The notes under the pieces were generated by a model. The model was not told where the DNA came from. It worked only from the letters and a program-made list of their open reading frames with translations, and searched no databases. A program made the position numbers and the translations under genes. Positions 43,575 to 52,303 of a stretch of DNA of 60,819 bases are shown piece after piece. Position 1 is the stretch's first letter. Every line of letters begins with the position of its first letter. Origin of the DNA: Nocardia thailandica NBRC 100428 (GTDB lineage: Bacteria > Actinomycetota > Actinomycetes > Mycobacteriales > Mycobacteriaceae); the NCBI RefSeq assembly GCF_000308795.1, contig NZ_BAGK01000108.1, positions 1 to 60,819 of the forward strand, written 5' to 3'.

Positions 43575-43600
43575 GTTCAAAAGACTAAACACGCGTTCAA
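43565..43600 (-). promoter_or_regulatory. Double TetR operator flanking a leaderless -10
   Basis: A perfect palindrome TTGAAC-GCAT-GTTCAA (43565-43580) covers the tetR start codon. A second, related site reads TTGAACGCGTGTTTA on the minus strand (43586-43600). The -10 TAGTCT (43582-43587) lies between and partly within them. The layout lets the repressor block its own promoter. Confidence 0.72.
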
Positions 43601-43691
43601 TCTCCGCGCAAGGGGCCGGGCGTAAAGATTTCGTCAGGGCCCCGCCGACGTGCGGACCTGCGCCGGAGCGGAGGGCCGCTATGGTCGGAGC

Positions 43692-45629
43692 ATGGCTATC
43701 GGCAGTTCGACGACGGCAGATCACCTCCGCGCGGCCCTCGACGGGCCGTGGCGCGACGTACGGGAGCAGGCCAGGACGCAGCTGGCCGGGGACCGGTTCA
43801 CCGGCGATCCCCACCTGGACTATCGCGCCGCCCGCGCGCGGGTACTCGAGCAGATGCGGGTGCTGGCGGAAACGGGACTGCCCGAGAAGGGGTTCCGCAC
43901 CGAGAACGGCGGCACCGGCGACCCGGGCGGCGCGGTCACCGGGTTGGAGATGCTGGCCTACGCGGACCTGTCGCTGTGGGTGAAGTCCGGCGTGCAGTGG
44001 GGCCTGTTCGGCGGCGCGGTGGAGAACCTGGGCACCGAACGACACCGCGAATACATCAAGCGGCTCATCTCGCTCGACCTGCTCGGCTGCTTCGCGATGA
44101 CCGAATCCGGCCACGGCAGCGACGTGGCCAACCTGGAGACCACGGCGACCTACGATCCGGCCACCCAGGAATTCGTGGTGCACACCCCCACCCCCTCCGC
44201 CCGCAAGGACTACATCGGCGGCGCGGCCGAGCACGCGCGCATGGCGGCGGTGTTCGCCCAGCTCGTCACCGGCGGCGAGAGCAAGGGCGTGCACTGCCTG
44301 CTCGTGCCCATCCGCGACGAGAACGGCGCCGACCTCCCCGGCGTGACCACCTACGACGACGGCCTCAAGGGCGGACTGCCCGGCGTCGACAACGGCCGCA
44401 TCGTCTTCGACCACGTCCGGGTCCCGCGCGAGAACCTGCTCAACCGCTACGCCGACGTCGCCCCGGACGGCACCTACACCTCCGACATCGAGAACCCGAG
44501 CCGCCGGTTCTTCACCACCCTGGGCACCCTGGTGCGCGGGCGGGTCAGCGTCGGCGGCGCCGCGGCGGCGGGCGCCCGCGTCGGGTTGAGCATCGCCGTG
44601 CGCTACGCGCTCGCGCGGCGCCAGTTCGCCGATCCCGACACCGGCGCCGAGACCCTGCTCATGGACTACCGCAACCATCAGCGCCGCCTGCTGCCGCTGG
44701 TCGCCAAGTCGTTCGCGCTCGCCTTCGCCCAGAACGACCTGGTCCGCCGCATGGATCTCATCCAGACCGGCCGCAACACCGAGCCCGAGGCCCAGCGCGC
44801 GCTCGAGAAGCGGGCCGCGGGCCTCAAGGTCGCCCAGACCCGCCACGCCACCCGGGCCCTGCAGGAGTGCCGCGAGGCGTGCGGCGGCGCGGGCTACCTC
44901 ACCGAGAACCGCCTGGTCGGTCTGAAGGCCGACACCGACGTGTTCACCACCTTCGAGGGTGACAACGTCGTGCTCACCCAGCTGGTCGCCAAGGAACTGC
45001 TCACCGCCTACGCCGACGAGGTCCGCGATCTCGACGCGATGGGCTGGGTGCGCTTCGCCGCGACCATGGCCGGCGACGTCGTGCGCAAGACCTCCGGTGT
45101 GCGTCAGCTCATCCAGACCCTGCGCGATCGCGGCGACGAGACCGTCGACGAGGGCGACCTGGGCAAGCGCGACGTGCAGCTGGCGCTGTTCGCCGACCGC
45201 GAGGACTACCTGGTCCGCACCGCCGCGCACCGCCTGCGTGCCCGCGCCGCCGACACCGGACCGTTCGAGGCGTTCAACAACGCCCAGGACCACATCCTGG
45301 CCGCCGGGTCGGCCCACATCGACCGGCTCGTGCTCGAGGCGTTCATCGACGGCATCGCCACCGTCGAGGACCCGGAGGCGCGGGCCCTGGCCGAGACGGT
45401 GTGCGACCTGTACGTCTACAGCACCCTCGAAGAGCACCTGTCCTGGTACATCATGCATCGGTTCATGTCGGTCGAGCGGGCCAAGGCGGTGCGGCGCGGG
45501 GTCAACGAACTGGTCGACCGGCTGCGTCCGGACGCGCTGACCCTGGTCGAGGCGATGGGTGTGCCCGAGGGCATGCTGCGCGCGGCCATGCTGTCGGACG
45601 CGAGCGTCTACGACCGCACCGGATCGTGA
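43692..45629 (+). CDS. Acyl-CoA dehydrogenase/oxidase family protein
   Basis: A 645-residue flavoenzyme, longer than the 380-400 residues of ordinary acyl-CoA dehydrogenases and close to peroxisomal-type acyl-CoA oxidases. FAD/substrate blocks are GCFAMTESGHGSDVANLETTATYD and FFTTLGTLVRGRVSVGGAA, then ECREACGGAGYLTENR and DVFTTFEGDN, the last containing the usual catalytic-base region. The C-terminal 200 residues form the second helical domain of oxidases. TATGGT (43680-43685) ends 6 nt before the ATG, which suggests a leaderless transcript. It would carry out the first step of beta-oxidation, on an unknown chain length. Confidence 0.92.
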   Translation: MAIGSSTTADHLRAALDGPWRDVREQARTQLAGDRFTGDPHLDYRAARARVLEQMRVLAETGLPEKGFRTENGGTGDPGGAVTGLEMLAYADLSLWVKSGVQWGLFGGAVENLGTERHREYIKRLISLDLLGCFAMTESGHGSDVANLETTATYDPATQEFVVHTPTPSARKDYIGGAAEHARMAAVFAQLVTGGESKGVHCLLVPIRDENGADLPGVTTYDDGLKGGLPGVDNGRIVFDHVRVPRENLLNRYADVAPDGTYTSDIENPSRRFFTTLGTLVRGRVSVGGAAAAGARVGLSIAVRYALARRQFADPDTGAETLLMDYRNHQRRLLPLVAKSFALAFAQNDLVRRMDLIQTGRNTEPEAQRALEKRAAGLKVAQTRHATRALQECREACGGAGYLTENRLVGLKADTDVFTTFEGDNVVLTQLVAKELLTAYADEVRDLDAMGWVRFAATMAGDVVRKTSGVRQLIQTLRDRGDETVDEGDLGKRDVQLALFADREDYLVRTAAHRLRARAADTGPFEAFNNAQDHILAAGSAHIDRLVLEAFIDGIATVEDPEARALAETVCDLYVYSTLEEHLSWYIMHRFMSVERAKAVRRGVNELVDRLRPDALTLVEAMGVPEGMLRAAMLSDASVYDRTGS

Positions 45630-45660
45630 CCCCGGACCGAACCGGCGGCGAGGCTGTCTC

Positions 45661-46206
45661 GTGTCCACGACTGTGAACGACGATGCCTCCCGCCGGTTCG
45701 GTCCGGCGAGCATGCTGCTGCACTGGCTCTCGGTGCCGGTGGTGCTGCTCGCCTTCGGTTTCGGCGTCGCCGCCGCGCGCGGCGGCGGTGACTACACCTG
45801 GCGCATGGACGTGCACCAGGCCGCCGGGACGGCGGTGTTCGCGCTCGTGGTTGCCCGGGCGGCCGCGCGGCTGTGGGGACGCGGCCCGGGCCCCGACGCG
45901 GCCCTCGGCCCGCTCGAGCGGCGGGTCGCGACCCTCACCGAGATCCTGATGTACGTCCTGCTGGCGGCCCAGCCCGTGCTGGGCTGGCTCTCGGCGTGCG
46001 CGGCCGGGCTGCCACCGCGGATCGGCGGCGTCACGGTACGCGCCCCGGTGCCCGTCGATCCGGCGCTCTACGCGACATTGCGCGACGTGCACGCCGTCAC
46101 CGGGTACAGCCTCGTCGCCGTGGCGGCCGCGCACGCGCTGGCGGTGCTGTTCCACGCGGTGGTCCGGCGCGACGGCGTACTCGCCCGGATGGTGCCCGGT
46201 CGCTGA
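45661..46206 (+). CDS. Cytochrome b561-type membrane protein
   Basis: A 181-residue membrane protein with four hydrophobic helices. Candidate haem ligands are the histidines in LLHWLSVP (helix 1), MDVHQAAGT (helix 2), VHAVTGY and AHALAVLFH (helices 3-4), the pattern of bacterial cytochrome b561 (YodB/CybB). It would pass electrons in the membrane, perhaps from quinol, often in superoxide defence. The GTG at 45661 has GAGG about 10 nt upstream. It follows the acyl-CoA dehydrogenase by 31 bp on the same strand, so co-transcription is possible, but a functional link is not evident. Confidence 0.88.
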   Translation: MSTTVNDDASRRFGPASMLLHWLSVPVVLLAFGFGVAAARGGGDYTWRMDVHQAAGTAVFALVVARAAARLWGRGPGPDAALGPLERRVATLTEILMYVLLAAQPVLGWLSACAAGLPPRIGGVTVRAPVPVDPALYATLRDVHAVTGYSLVAVAAAHALAVLFHAVVRRDGVLARMVPGR

Positions 46207-46245
46207 CCCGACTCGGCACGCGAGGCGAACCGGCATCGGGTGCGA

Positions 46246-46860
46246 TCAGGAGCGCGGCTCCGGCGGGTGCGTCCGGGCCCGCAGGCCCCGTGCGACCCCG
46301 CACAGCGGGACCGCCAGCGCCGTCGCGGCGGCCGCCCCGCCGACGACGTCGGTCGCGTGGTGGTAGCCGAGCGCGATCATGCCTGCGGTGACCGGCACGG
46401 CGGCGAGCGCGGTCGCGGCGAGCGCCGCGACCGCCGCCGTCGTCCGTGCCAGGCACGCGAACGTCACCGCGACCCCGACCAGGTACACGGTGTGCCCGCT
46501 CGGATAGGCCGAATAGTCGTGCAGGTCGCGATGCCAGAACGGCTTGAGCAGCACCGTGTTCAGCGCGGAGACCACGGCGGGCACCGCGAGCATCGTCGCC
46601 GCGGACCACCGGCCGCGGCGGGCGGCGAACCACGCGACCGCCACGAGCTGCGCGATCATGACCACGACGGTGTCGCTGGGGACGACCAGCACCCGGGCGA
46701 GCCCGTCGGACACCGCCGGACCGACCGCGTCCGCGATCGCGAGGTCGGCGGCGGTGGGGCCGCCGTCGCCGGGAAAGGTCGGCGGCAGGGCGACGGCGAT
46801 CGCGGCGGCCGTGGCGACCACGGCCAGGCGCGCCGCCGTCGCGGGGGCGGGGTGGAGCAC
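46246..46860 (-). CDS. PAP2-family membrane phosphatase
   Basis: A 204-residue polytopic protein of the phosphatidic acid phosphatase type 2 group. The three motifs are visible: KPFWHRDLHD (motif 1), YPSGHT (motif 2) and GYHHATDVVGG (motif 3 with the catalytic His and Asp). About six hydrophobic segments surround them. The substrate is a lipid phosphate or polyprenyl diphosphate, with the active site on the outer face of the membrane. The GTG start at 46860 lies 6 bp after the stop of the preceding small gene, so it belongs to the NERD-led unit on this strand. Confidence 0.9.
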   Translation of the reverse strand: MLHPAPATAARLAVVATAAAIAVALPPTFPGDGGPTAADLAIADAVGPAVSDGLARVLVVPSDTVVVMIAQLVAVAWFAARRGRWSAATMLAVPAVVSALNTVLLKPFWHRDLHDYSAYPSGHTVYLVGVAVTFACLARTTAAVAALAATALAAVPVTAGMIALGYHHATDVVGGAAAATALAVPLCGVARGLRARTHPPEPRS

Positions 46861-46866
46861 GATCGG

Positions 46867-47217
46867 TCAGGGTAGCGGCCGGTGCCCCAGCGCCCGCAGC
46901 GTGGCCGCCGGATCCGCGACGTCGACCACGACGCGGGTGAACGCGGCGCCCGCCAGATCGAGGCGCACGGCCCGGCCGCCGAAGGTGGTGTCCCAGAATT
47001 CCTTGCGCCCCTTGGCCCGATAGGTGCCCGCGGCGATCCGGCCCGGCCAGTAGGTGCCGCCGACGCGCAACCACGCCGGCCGCAATCCGCTGTCGGCGAT
47101 CTCGGCGGAGACGACCGCCGAACGCGGCACGCTCAGCCGCGAGCGCAGCGCCCAGATCCGGTGCGATCCCAGCACGCGGATCCGCACCTCGTCGCCGGTG
47201 ACCTCCAGCTCCACCAT
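46867..47217 (-). CDS. Small unknown protein, possibly PH-like
   Basis: A 116-residue protein dominated by predicted beta strands ([30 protein letters not shown], then WPGRIAAGTYRAKGRKEFWDTTF) ending in a helix DPAATLRALG. This order (many strands, then a helix) and the [15 protein letters not shown] segment recall bacterial PH-like domains, but this is only a pattern reading. The ATG shares one base with the NERD stop (TGATG), and the PAP2 gene starts 6 bp after its end. Membrane lipid contact would fit a PH-like module beside a PAP2 phosphatase. Confidence 0.7.
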   Translation of the reverse strand: MVELEVTGDEVRIRVLGSHRIWALRSRLSVPRSAVVSAEIADSGLRPAWLRVGGTYWPGRIAAGTYRAKGRKEFWDTTFGGRAVRLDLAGAAFTRVVVDVADPAATLRALGHRPLP

Positions 47218-48104
47218 CAGGCGGGCCCGTAGGTCAGGATCGCGGTCACGATGAACCACAGCACCCAGGCGACCACGACGAACATGCCGACGGCCAGGGT
47301 CAGCCGCAGGAACCCGCGCCCCAGGTCGACGTCGCCGCGCTCGGTGGGGTACAGCTGCCACGGGCTGTACCAGGGGGCGCGCACCCGCCCGCTGAGCTGG
47401 TCGGCGAGCGCGGCCTGCTCCTCGGCGTAGGCCTCGGCCTGGGCCTGGGTGGGACCGCCGTGCCACAGCGTCACGTCGATCGGGCCGAGGAAGCCCTCCT
47501 CGACCAGGTCCTGCGGTGCGGGGAGATACGGCAGGATGCCGAGGCCGCGGAACGCGATGGCCACGTCGTTGGCCGTCCACAGGTGCTTCTCCTGCTCGGC
47601 CAGCGTCCGGAAGTACGGCACGAGGTCGTCGGGGTGGTTGGCCACGACCACGTCGAAACTCGGGTCGTGCCAGGCCTGGTGGACCTCGACCCGCGCGCCG
47701 GGCGCGGGCACGATGACCCCGAGCGCGTGCACCACCCGCTGGCCGAGACCGCGCGCGGCCAGGTACTCCTGCAGGGCGTAGGTGTGCTCGCGCGAGCGCT
47801 CCAGCGGCGTCAGCTTCTCCCCGCCCGCGAAGGCGGCGGGTTCCCCGGAGACGCTCCACGGGCCGTTCAGCGGGATCTCGAGCACCCCGTCCTGGCGGCG
47901 GGTGAAGGTCTCCGCCTCGATGATCACCACGCTGGTCGGCGTCCACACCACCGCGTCGAACTGGTAGAGGCGGTCGTTGTGGAACACCGAGGCGTTGACC
48001 GTGGCGACCCCGTGTGGGTCCGCGGGGTCGTCCCAGGTGCGCAGCCAGTCGAGCAGCGCCCCCTCGGCCTCGCTCCCGGTGGCGTTCTGCACCCGTACGA
48101 GCAT
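47217..48104 (-). CDS. NERD nuclease-related domain protein with C-terminal membrane anchor
   Basis: A 295-residue protein. Residues about 10-120 form a NERD domain with FDAVVWTPTSVVIIEAETFTRRQDG, where Asp and the I-x-E-x pattern match the restriction-endonuclease-like core. The C-terminus has one hydrophobic helix (LRLTLAVGMFVVVAWVLWFIVTAIL), so it is probably membrane-tethered with the NERD domain in the cytoplasm. AAGGAG lies 9 nt before the ATG. It heads a three-gene unit with the small PH-like protein and the PAP2 phosphatase. The role of NERD proteins is largely unknown. Confidence 0.85.
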   Translation of the reverse strand: MLVRVQNATGSEAEGALLDWLRTWDDPADPHGVATVNASVFHNDRLYQFDAVVWTPTSVVIIEAETFTRRQDGVLEIPLNGPWSVSGEPAAFAGGEKLTPLERSREHTYALQEYLAARGLGQRVVHALGVIVPAPGARVEVHQAWHDPSFDVVVANHPDDLVPYFRTLAEQEKHLWTANDVAIAFRGLGILPYLPAPQDLVEEGFLGPIDVTLWHGGPTQAQAEAYAEEQAALADQLSGRVRAPWYSPWQLYPTERGDVDLGRGFLRLTLAVGMFVVVAWVLWFIVTAILTYGPA

Positions 48105-48192
48105 CGCGTCGCTCCTTTGGCTGTCGCCGAGAATCGTTGGGGTACAGGATAGCTGGCGTGGCGGCCCGGCCGGGCCCGCGCGGCCGGAGTGT

Positions 48193-49584
48193 TCAGCTCG
48201 GTTCGGCGGCGAGCCTGCCCGCGTCGATCGCGGCCCGCAGTTCGGCGTGGTCGGCCTCGGTCCGGTCGGCGTAGCGGACCGCGAACGCAGTGACCGCCTC
48301 GTCGAAGGTCTCGGCGTCGTCACCGTCGAGGTAACCGGCCGTGACCCGCGGGTCGAGCGAGCGGGCGTGCGCGCGGGCCAGCAACGTCCCGGCGAGCCTG
48401 CCGTAGTCGTCGAGGTCGCCCGCCGACAGCGACGACGGATCGATACTGCCCTTCAGATTGCGGAACTGGCGGACGATGCACGGCACCGGTGTGTCGAGCT
48501 CGGCGGTGGTCCAGCCGAGCAGGATGTCGGTCTCGGACTGCACCAGCCGCGCACCCGCCACGATCCGTTCGCCCTCGTGCCGGGCGGGCGCCGCGGGCAG
48601 ATACGGCGTCAGCGAGGACGGCGCCGCCTGTTTGACCTGCAGGACCAGCGACTCCCCGTCGTTGCCGTGCAGCAGCACCACGTAGCTGTGCAGGCCGACG
48701 CTGCCCGTGCCGACGATGCGGAAGGCCACGTCGGAGACCGCGTAGCGGCCGAGCAGGTTGCGCCGCGACTCGCGCAGGGTGCCCGCGTAGGCGTGCAGGG
48801 CGTCGATGATCGCCTCGGCCACCGGTTCCTCGACCGGGGTCAGGATCGGCGGATCGCTGACGAAGCGGTGCTTGCGGATGCCGGTGCGGTGGTCGTCGAG
48901 GTGCTCGGTCCACTTGGCGACGACCTTGGCGCTGGTGTTCTTGCGCGCCTTCTTGGCCGCCTTCTTGAAGTCGTCGGCCAGGTCGTCCGCCTCGGCGGCC
49001 GCGAGCACGGCGTCGTCGTGCAGTTCGGTCCACGACTGCAGGAACGGCAGCTCGGCCAGGCGGGCGACGGCCTTGCGGTAGGCGCGCACCGCGTCGCGGG
49101 CGGCGCGGGCGCAGTCGTCCTCGTCGGCGCCGGACTCGCGGCCCGCCAGCACCAGGCTCGCCGCGAGGCGCTCGAGATCCCACTCCCACGGCCCGGCCAC
49201 CGTCTCGTCGAAGTCGTTGATGTCCATCACGATCTCGCCGCGCTGGCTGCCGTAGAGGCCGAAGTTGGCCGCGTGCGCGTCGCCGCAGATCTGGGCGGTC
49301 AGGCCCGAATCCGGGCCCGCCGACAGGTCGGCGGCCATCAGCCCGGCCGCGCCGCGATAGAAGGTGAACGGTGAGGCCGACATCCGCCCGATCCGCAACG
49401 GGATCAGGCGCTCGATGCGGCCGCGGTTGCTCGCCTCGACGAAGTCGAGCACGCCCGGCCGGCCCTCGCCCTCGGCGGCGCGGTCGCGGGCGGCGTAGGG
49501 CACCCGTTCGCGGGCGGCGCGGCCCCGCGCCCGTGCCTCGTCGGCGCTCACATACCGGCGCAGGTCTATCGCGGAGTCGAACAC
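48193..49584 (-). CDS. DUF2252 protein
   Basis: A 463-residue protein of the DUF2252 family. The kinase-like blocks ICGDAHAANFGLYGSQRGEIVMDINDFDE (resembling the HxD catalytic loop and DxD of aminoglycoside-phosphotransferase-like folds) and PFTFYRGAAG are clear; FRIVGTGSVGLHSYVVLL follows. The biochemical role of the family is unknown. The GTG at 49584 is chosen because TAGCGT (49592-49597) ends 7 nt upstream; a GTG three codons earlier overlaps that hexamer. A basic segment, FKKAAKKARKN, lies in the middle. It is divergent from pgsA2. Confidence 0.88.
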   Translation of the reverse strand: MFDSAIDLRRYVSADEARARGRAARERVPYAARDRAAEGEGRPGVLDFVEASNRGRIERLIPLRIGRMSASPFTFYRGAAGLMAADLSAGPDSGLTAQICGDAHAANFGLYGSQRGEIVMDINDFDETVAGPWEWDLERLAASLVLAGRESGADEDDCARAARDAVRAYRKAVARLAELPFLQSWTELHDDAVLAAAEADDLADDFKKAAKKARKNTSAKVVAKWTEHLDDHRTGIRKHRFVSDPPILTPVEEPVAEAIIDALHAYAGTLRESRRNLLGRYAVSDVAFRIVGTGSVGLHSYVVLLHGNDGESLVLQVKQAAPSSLTPYLPAAPARHEGERIVAGARLVQSETDILLGWTTAELDTPVPCIVRQFRNLKGSIDPSSLSAGDLDDYGRLAGTLLARAHARSLDPRVTAGYLDGDDAETFDEAVTAFAVRYADRTEADHAELRAAIDAGRLAAEPS

Positions 49585-49669
49585 AGCGGTCACGCTAGCG
49601 CGCCCGGCTCGGGCCCGCGCGGCGTGGCCTGCTGGCGGAACCGGGGCGGGGTGGGGTAAGCACGGGGTT

Positions 49670-50269
49670 GTGCCAAGCCAATCGGTCTTCGACGACCGCA
49701 TCCTGACCGTGCCCAATGTGCTGAGCACACTGCGGCTGCTCGGGGTGCCGCTGTTCCTGTGGCTCATGCTGGGCCCGCAGGCCGACGGCTGGGCCTTCAC
49801 CCTGCTGATCCTGTCCGGCCTGACCGACTTCCTCGACGGCAAGCTCGCCCGGCTGCTCGACCAGTCCTCCCGCCTCGGCGCGCTGCTCGACCCGTTCGTC
49901 GACCGGCTCTACATGGTGACGACCCTGCTCGCGTTCGTGCTGCGCGACATCATCCCGTGGTGGGTGGCGGTGCTGCTGATCGGGCGCGACGCCCTGCTCG
50001 CGCTGACCCTGACCGTGTACCGGCGCCGCGGGCTGCCGCCGCCGGAGGTGATCTACCTCGGCAAGGCGGCCACCTTCGCGCTCATGTCGGCGCTACCGTG
50101 GCTGCTGGCCGGGCAGATGGACTGGGTGGGGGCGGGTTTCGGCCGGGCCTTCGGCGGGGCGCTGCTGGTGTGGGGCACCGCCCTCTACGTCTGGACCGGC
50201 GCCCTCTACACCGCGCAGGCCCTACGGGTCGCTCGTTCGATACCGCCTGTGCCGCAGCACGCCCGGTAG
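49670..50269 (+). CDS. pgsA2: CDP-alcohol phosphatidyltransferase, PgsA2-like
   Basis: A 199-residue integral membrane enzyme. The full CDP-alcohol phosphotransferase signature D-x2-DG-x2-AR-x8-G-x3-D-x3-D runs from Asp53 to Asp78 (DFLDGKLAR, then GALLDPFVD). Six hydrophobic segments are visible. Family members join a CDP-diacylglycerol to an alcohol such as glycerol phosphate, cardiolipin precursor or inositol phosphate. Its position just before gcvH and garA matches Rv1822 (pgsA2) of M. tuberculosis; I use that name by synteny. The intervening genes known there (Rv1823-Rv1825) are absent here. The start is GTG. Confidence 0.87.
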   Translation: MPSQSVFDDRILTVPNVLSTLRLLGVPLFLWLMLGPQADGWAFTLLILSGLTDFLDGKLARLLDQSSRLGALLDPFVDRLYMVTTLLAFVLRDIIPWWVAVLLIGRDALLALTLTVYRRRGLPPPEVIYLGKAATFALMSALPWLLAGQMDWVGAGFGRAFGGALLVWGTALYVWTGALYTAQALRVARSIPPVPQHAR

Positions 50270-50311
50270 CCGATACTCTTGCGTGCAACGTCGACGAGGA
50301 AAGGACGGGTT

Positions 50312-50710
50312 GTGACCCAGACCCCCGAGGATCTGCGCTACACCGAGGAGCACGAGTGGGTGCGGCGGACCGGGCCGACCACGGTCCGGGTGGGCATCAC
50401 CGACTACGCCCAGTCCCAGCTCGGTGACGTGGTGTTCGTGCAGCTGCCCGACAACGACAACGACGTCACCGCAGGAGACAGCATCGCCGAGGTCGAATCG
50501 ACCAAGAGCGTGTCCGACATCTACGCCCCGCTGACCGCGAAAGTCGTTGCGATCAACGAGGATCTGGTGTCGGAACCGGAGACGCTGAACACCGATCCGT
50601 ACGGTGACGGGTGGCTTTTCGACCTCGAACTCGCCGACGAGGCCGGGCTCGACGCCGCGCTGGCGCAACTGCTGGATGCGGCGGGTTATCAAGGAGTTAT
50701 CGGGGGCTGA
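50312..50710 (+). CDS. gcvH: Glycine cleavage system H protein
   Basis: A 132-residue lipoyl-carrying protein. The lipoylated residue is Lys65 in EVESTKSVSDIYAP, within the hammerhead fold YTEEHEWV...GITDYAQSQLGDVVFVQLP. It shuttles the aminomethyl group between GcvP, GcvT and the lipoamide dehydrogenase. GAGGAAAGGA lies about 10 nt before the GTG at 50312; a TACTCT hexamer at 50274-50279 is a possible -10. gcvP is encoded 3.5 kb downstream behind a glycine riboswitch, but gcvT is not in this window. Confidence 0.96.
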   Translation: MTQTPEDLRYTEEHEWVRRTGPTTVRVGITDYAQSQLGDVVFVQLPDNDNDVTAGDSIAEVESTKSVSDIYAPLTAKVVAINEDLVSEPETLNTDPYGDGWLFDLELADEAGLDAALAQLLDAAGYQGVIGG

Positions 50711-50855
50711 ACACCCCTTGCCAGTTCTCCCTGCACGGGCACGGCCCGGCAGGGTACGGTCAAAGCCGAGCGGATACGTCGGGTGCGCCGGAGAGTGTGT
50801 CGCCCAGCGCAGCACCTGCCTGCATGGATAATCAGGTTCGAGGAGGAGAGAAACG

Positions 50856-51344
50856 GTGAGCGAGAACAGGGACCCGGGTTACGGGGAGACCGCGGCCGAG
50901 ACGACGTCGGTCTTCCGCGCGGACTTCCTCAACGAGGTCGACGCGTCGCGCTCCGGAGAGCAGACCGGCGAGGCGCCGGTCCAAGGGGTGGAGGGCCTGC
51001 CGGTCGGCGCCGCCCTCCTGGTGGTCAAGCGCGGCCCGAACGCGGGTTCGCGCTTCCTGCTCGATCAGCCGACGACGTCGGCGGGTCGGCATCCCGACAG
51101 CGACATCTTTCTCGACGATGTCACCGTCAGCCGCCGCCACGCGGAATTCCGCCAGGACGAGGACTCCTTCCAGGTCGTCGACGTGGGCAGCCTGAACGGC
51201 ACCTACGTCAACCGCGAGCCGGTGGACTCCTCGGAGCTGCAGAACGGTGACGAGGTCCAGATCGGCAAGTTCCGTCTGGTCTTCCTGACCGGTCCGCGTG
51301 CGCAGGCCAGTGACTCGTCGTCGACGGGTGCGAGCTCGCTGTGA
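50856..51344 (+). CDS. garA: FHA-domain regulator GarA/OdhI
   Basis: A 162-residue phosphoregulator. The N-terminal ETTSVFRADFL (Thr16/Thr17) is the PknB/PknG phosphosite, and the FHA domain spans about 70-140, with GRHPDSD, SRRHAEF and NGTYVNREPVD. Unphosphorylated GarA inhibits 2-oxoglutarate dehydrogenase (KGD) and controls glutamate dehydrogenase and synthase. Residues are nearly identical to the M. tuberculosis protein in the FHA region. GAGGAGAG lies 5 nt before the GTG at 50856, and GATAAT (50827-50832) is a plausible -10. Confidence 0.97.
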   Translation: MSENRDPGYGETAAETTSVFRADFLNEVDASRSGEQTGEAPVQGVEGLPVGAALLVVKRGPNAGSRFLLDQPTTSAGRHPDSDIFLDDVTVSRRHAEFRQDEDSFQVVDVGSLNGTYVNREPVDSSELQNGDEVQIGKFRLVFLTGPRAQASDSSSTGASSL

Positions 51345-51351
51345 GCTCCAG

Positions 51352-52149
51352 GTGACCGGGGCGGCGCAGTGGGCGCGCGGAGGGATGTCGATCGGCTCCG
51401 TGCTCGACCTGCTGCGACCGGACTTCCCGGACATCACGATCTCCAAGATCCGGTTCCTCGAATCCGAGGGGCTGATCCGTCCGGAGCGCACGCCGTCGGG
51501 TTACCGCCGATTCTCGGTGGCCGACTGCGAGCGGCTGCGGTTCGTCCTGACCGCGCAGCGCGATCAGTACCTGCCGCTGAAGGTCATCAAGGAACAACTC
51601 GAAGCGATCGACAGCGGGGCGGCGACGCTGGGTGTGCGCGAGGCGCGTGCCCGCGACCGCGCCCCACGCGGCGTCACGGAGCCGGGCCCCCAGGGGTCCG
51701 GCTCCGTGCCCGCGCCGCCGCGCCGGCTCGGGGTCGTGCCCGGCGAGGTCACCCCGGACGAGCTGCGTCTGGATCCCCAGGTGCGGCTCACCCGCGCTGA
51801 CCTGCTCGAGCAGTCCGGGGTGGCGGAGACCTTCCTCGACGACCTGCTGCGGGCCGGGCTGGTGGTGCCCGGCGCGGGGGGATATTTCGACTCCGACGCC
51901 GTCACGCTGGCGCGCACGGCCCAGGCCATGGCCGAATTCGGTTTGGAGGCAAGGCATCTGCGTGCCTTCAAGCTGGCGGCCGACCGCGAGGCGGCGCTGG
52001 TCGCCCAGATCGCCGCGCCCATCGCCAAGAGCCGGGACGCCGATGCGCGGGCCCGCGCCGAGGAGACGGTGCGGGAACTGGCCGCGCTCTCGCTGAACCT
52101 GCACGCCGCCCTGGTCAAGGCCGCGGTGCGGGCGGCCCTGGGTAACTGA
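51352..52149 (+). CDS. ftsR: FtsR/Rv1828-type MerR-family regulator
   Basis: A 265-residue atypical MerR protein. The winged helix is IGSVLDLLRPDFPDITISKIRFLESEGLI, with the block SGYRRFSVADCERLRFVLTAQRDQYLPLKVIKEQL typical of Rv1828. A C-terminal second helical domain (about 155-265) includes LTRADLLEQSGV and a hydrophobic dimer helix. In corynebacteria the orthologue (FtsR) activates ftsZ. The GTG at 51352 follows the garA stop by 7 nt; starts further upstream would overlap garA. Confidence 0.93.
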   Translation: MTGAAQWARGGMSIGSVLDLLRPDFPDITISKIRFLESEGLIRPERTPSGYRRFSVADCERLRFVLTAQRDQYLPLKVIKEQLEAIDSGAATLGVREARARDRAPRGVTEPGPQGSGSVPAPPRRLGVVPGEVTPDELRLDPQVRLTRADLLEQSGVAETFLDDLLRAGLVVPGAGGYFDSDAVTLARTAQAMAEFGLEARHLRAFKLAADREAALVAQIAAPIAKSRDADARARAEETVRELAALSLNLHAALVKAAVRAALGN

Positions 52150-52232
52150 ACGCCCGCGTTCCCGGCGGGTATCACCCTGGCAACACACCGGTCACGGCCT
52201 GCCGCCGCCCGTGACGTGACGCGAAATTCGCC

Positions 52233-52238
52233 TAGACT
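52233..52238 (+). promoter_or_regulatory. Promoter of the bifunctional nuclease gene
   Basis: TAGACT is a good -10 for the vegetative sigma factor. GTGACG at 52211-52216 is a possible -35 with a 16-bp spacer. It lies 66 bp before the nuclease ATG. The rest of 52150-52303 shows nothing else. Confidence 0.45.
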
Positions 52239-52303
52239 CGTGTGTACGGCAACGCGGTCAGCGGTCGTGCCGCGCTGCCGAAAGAGTATTTGGGAGGACT
52301 GCG

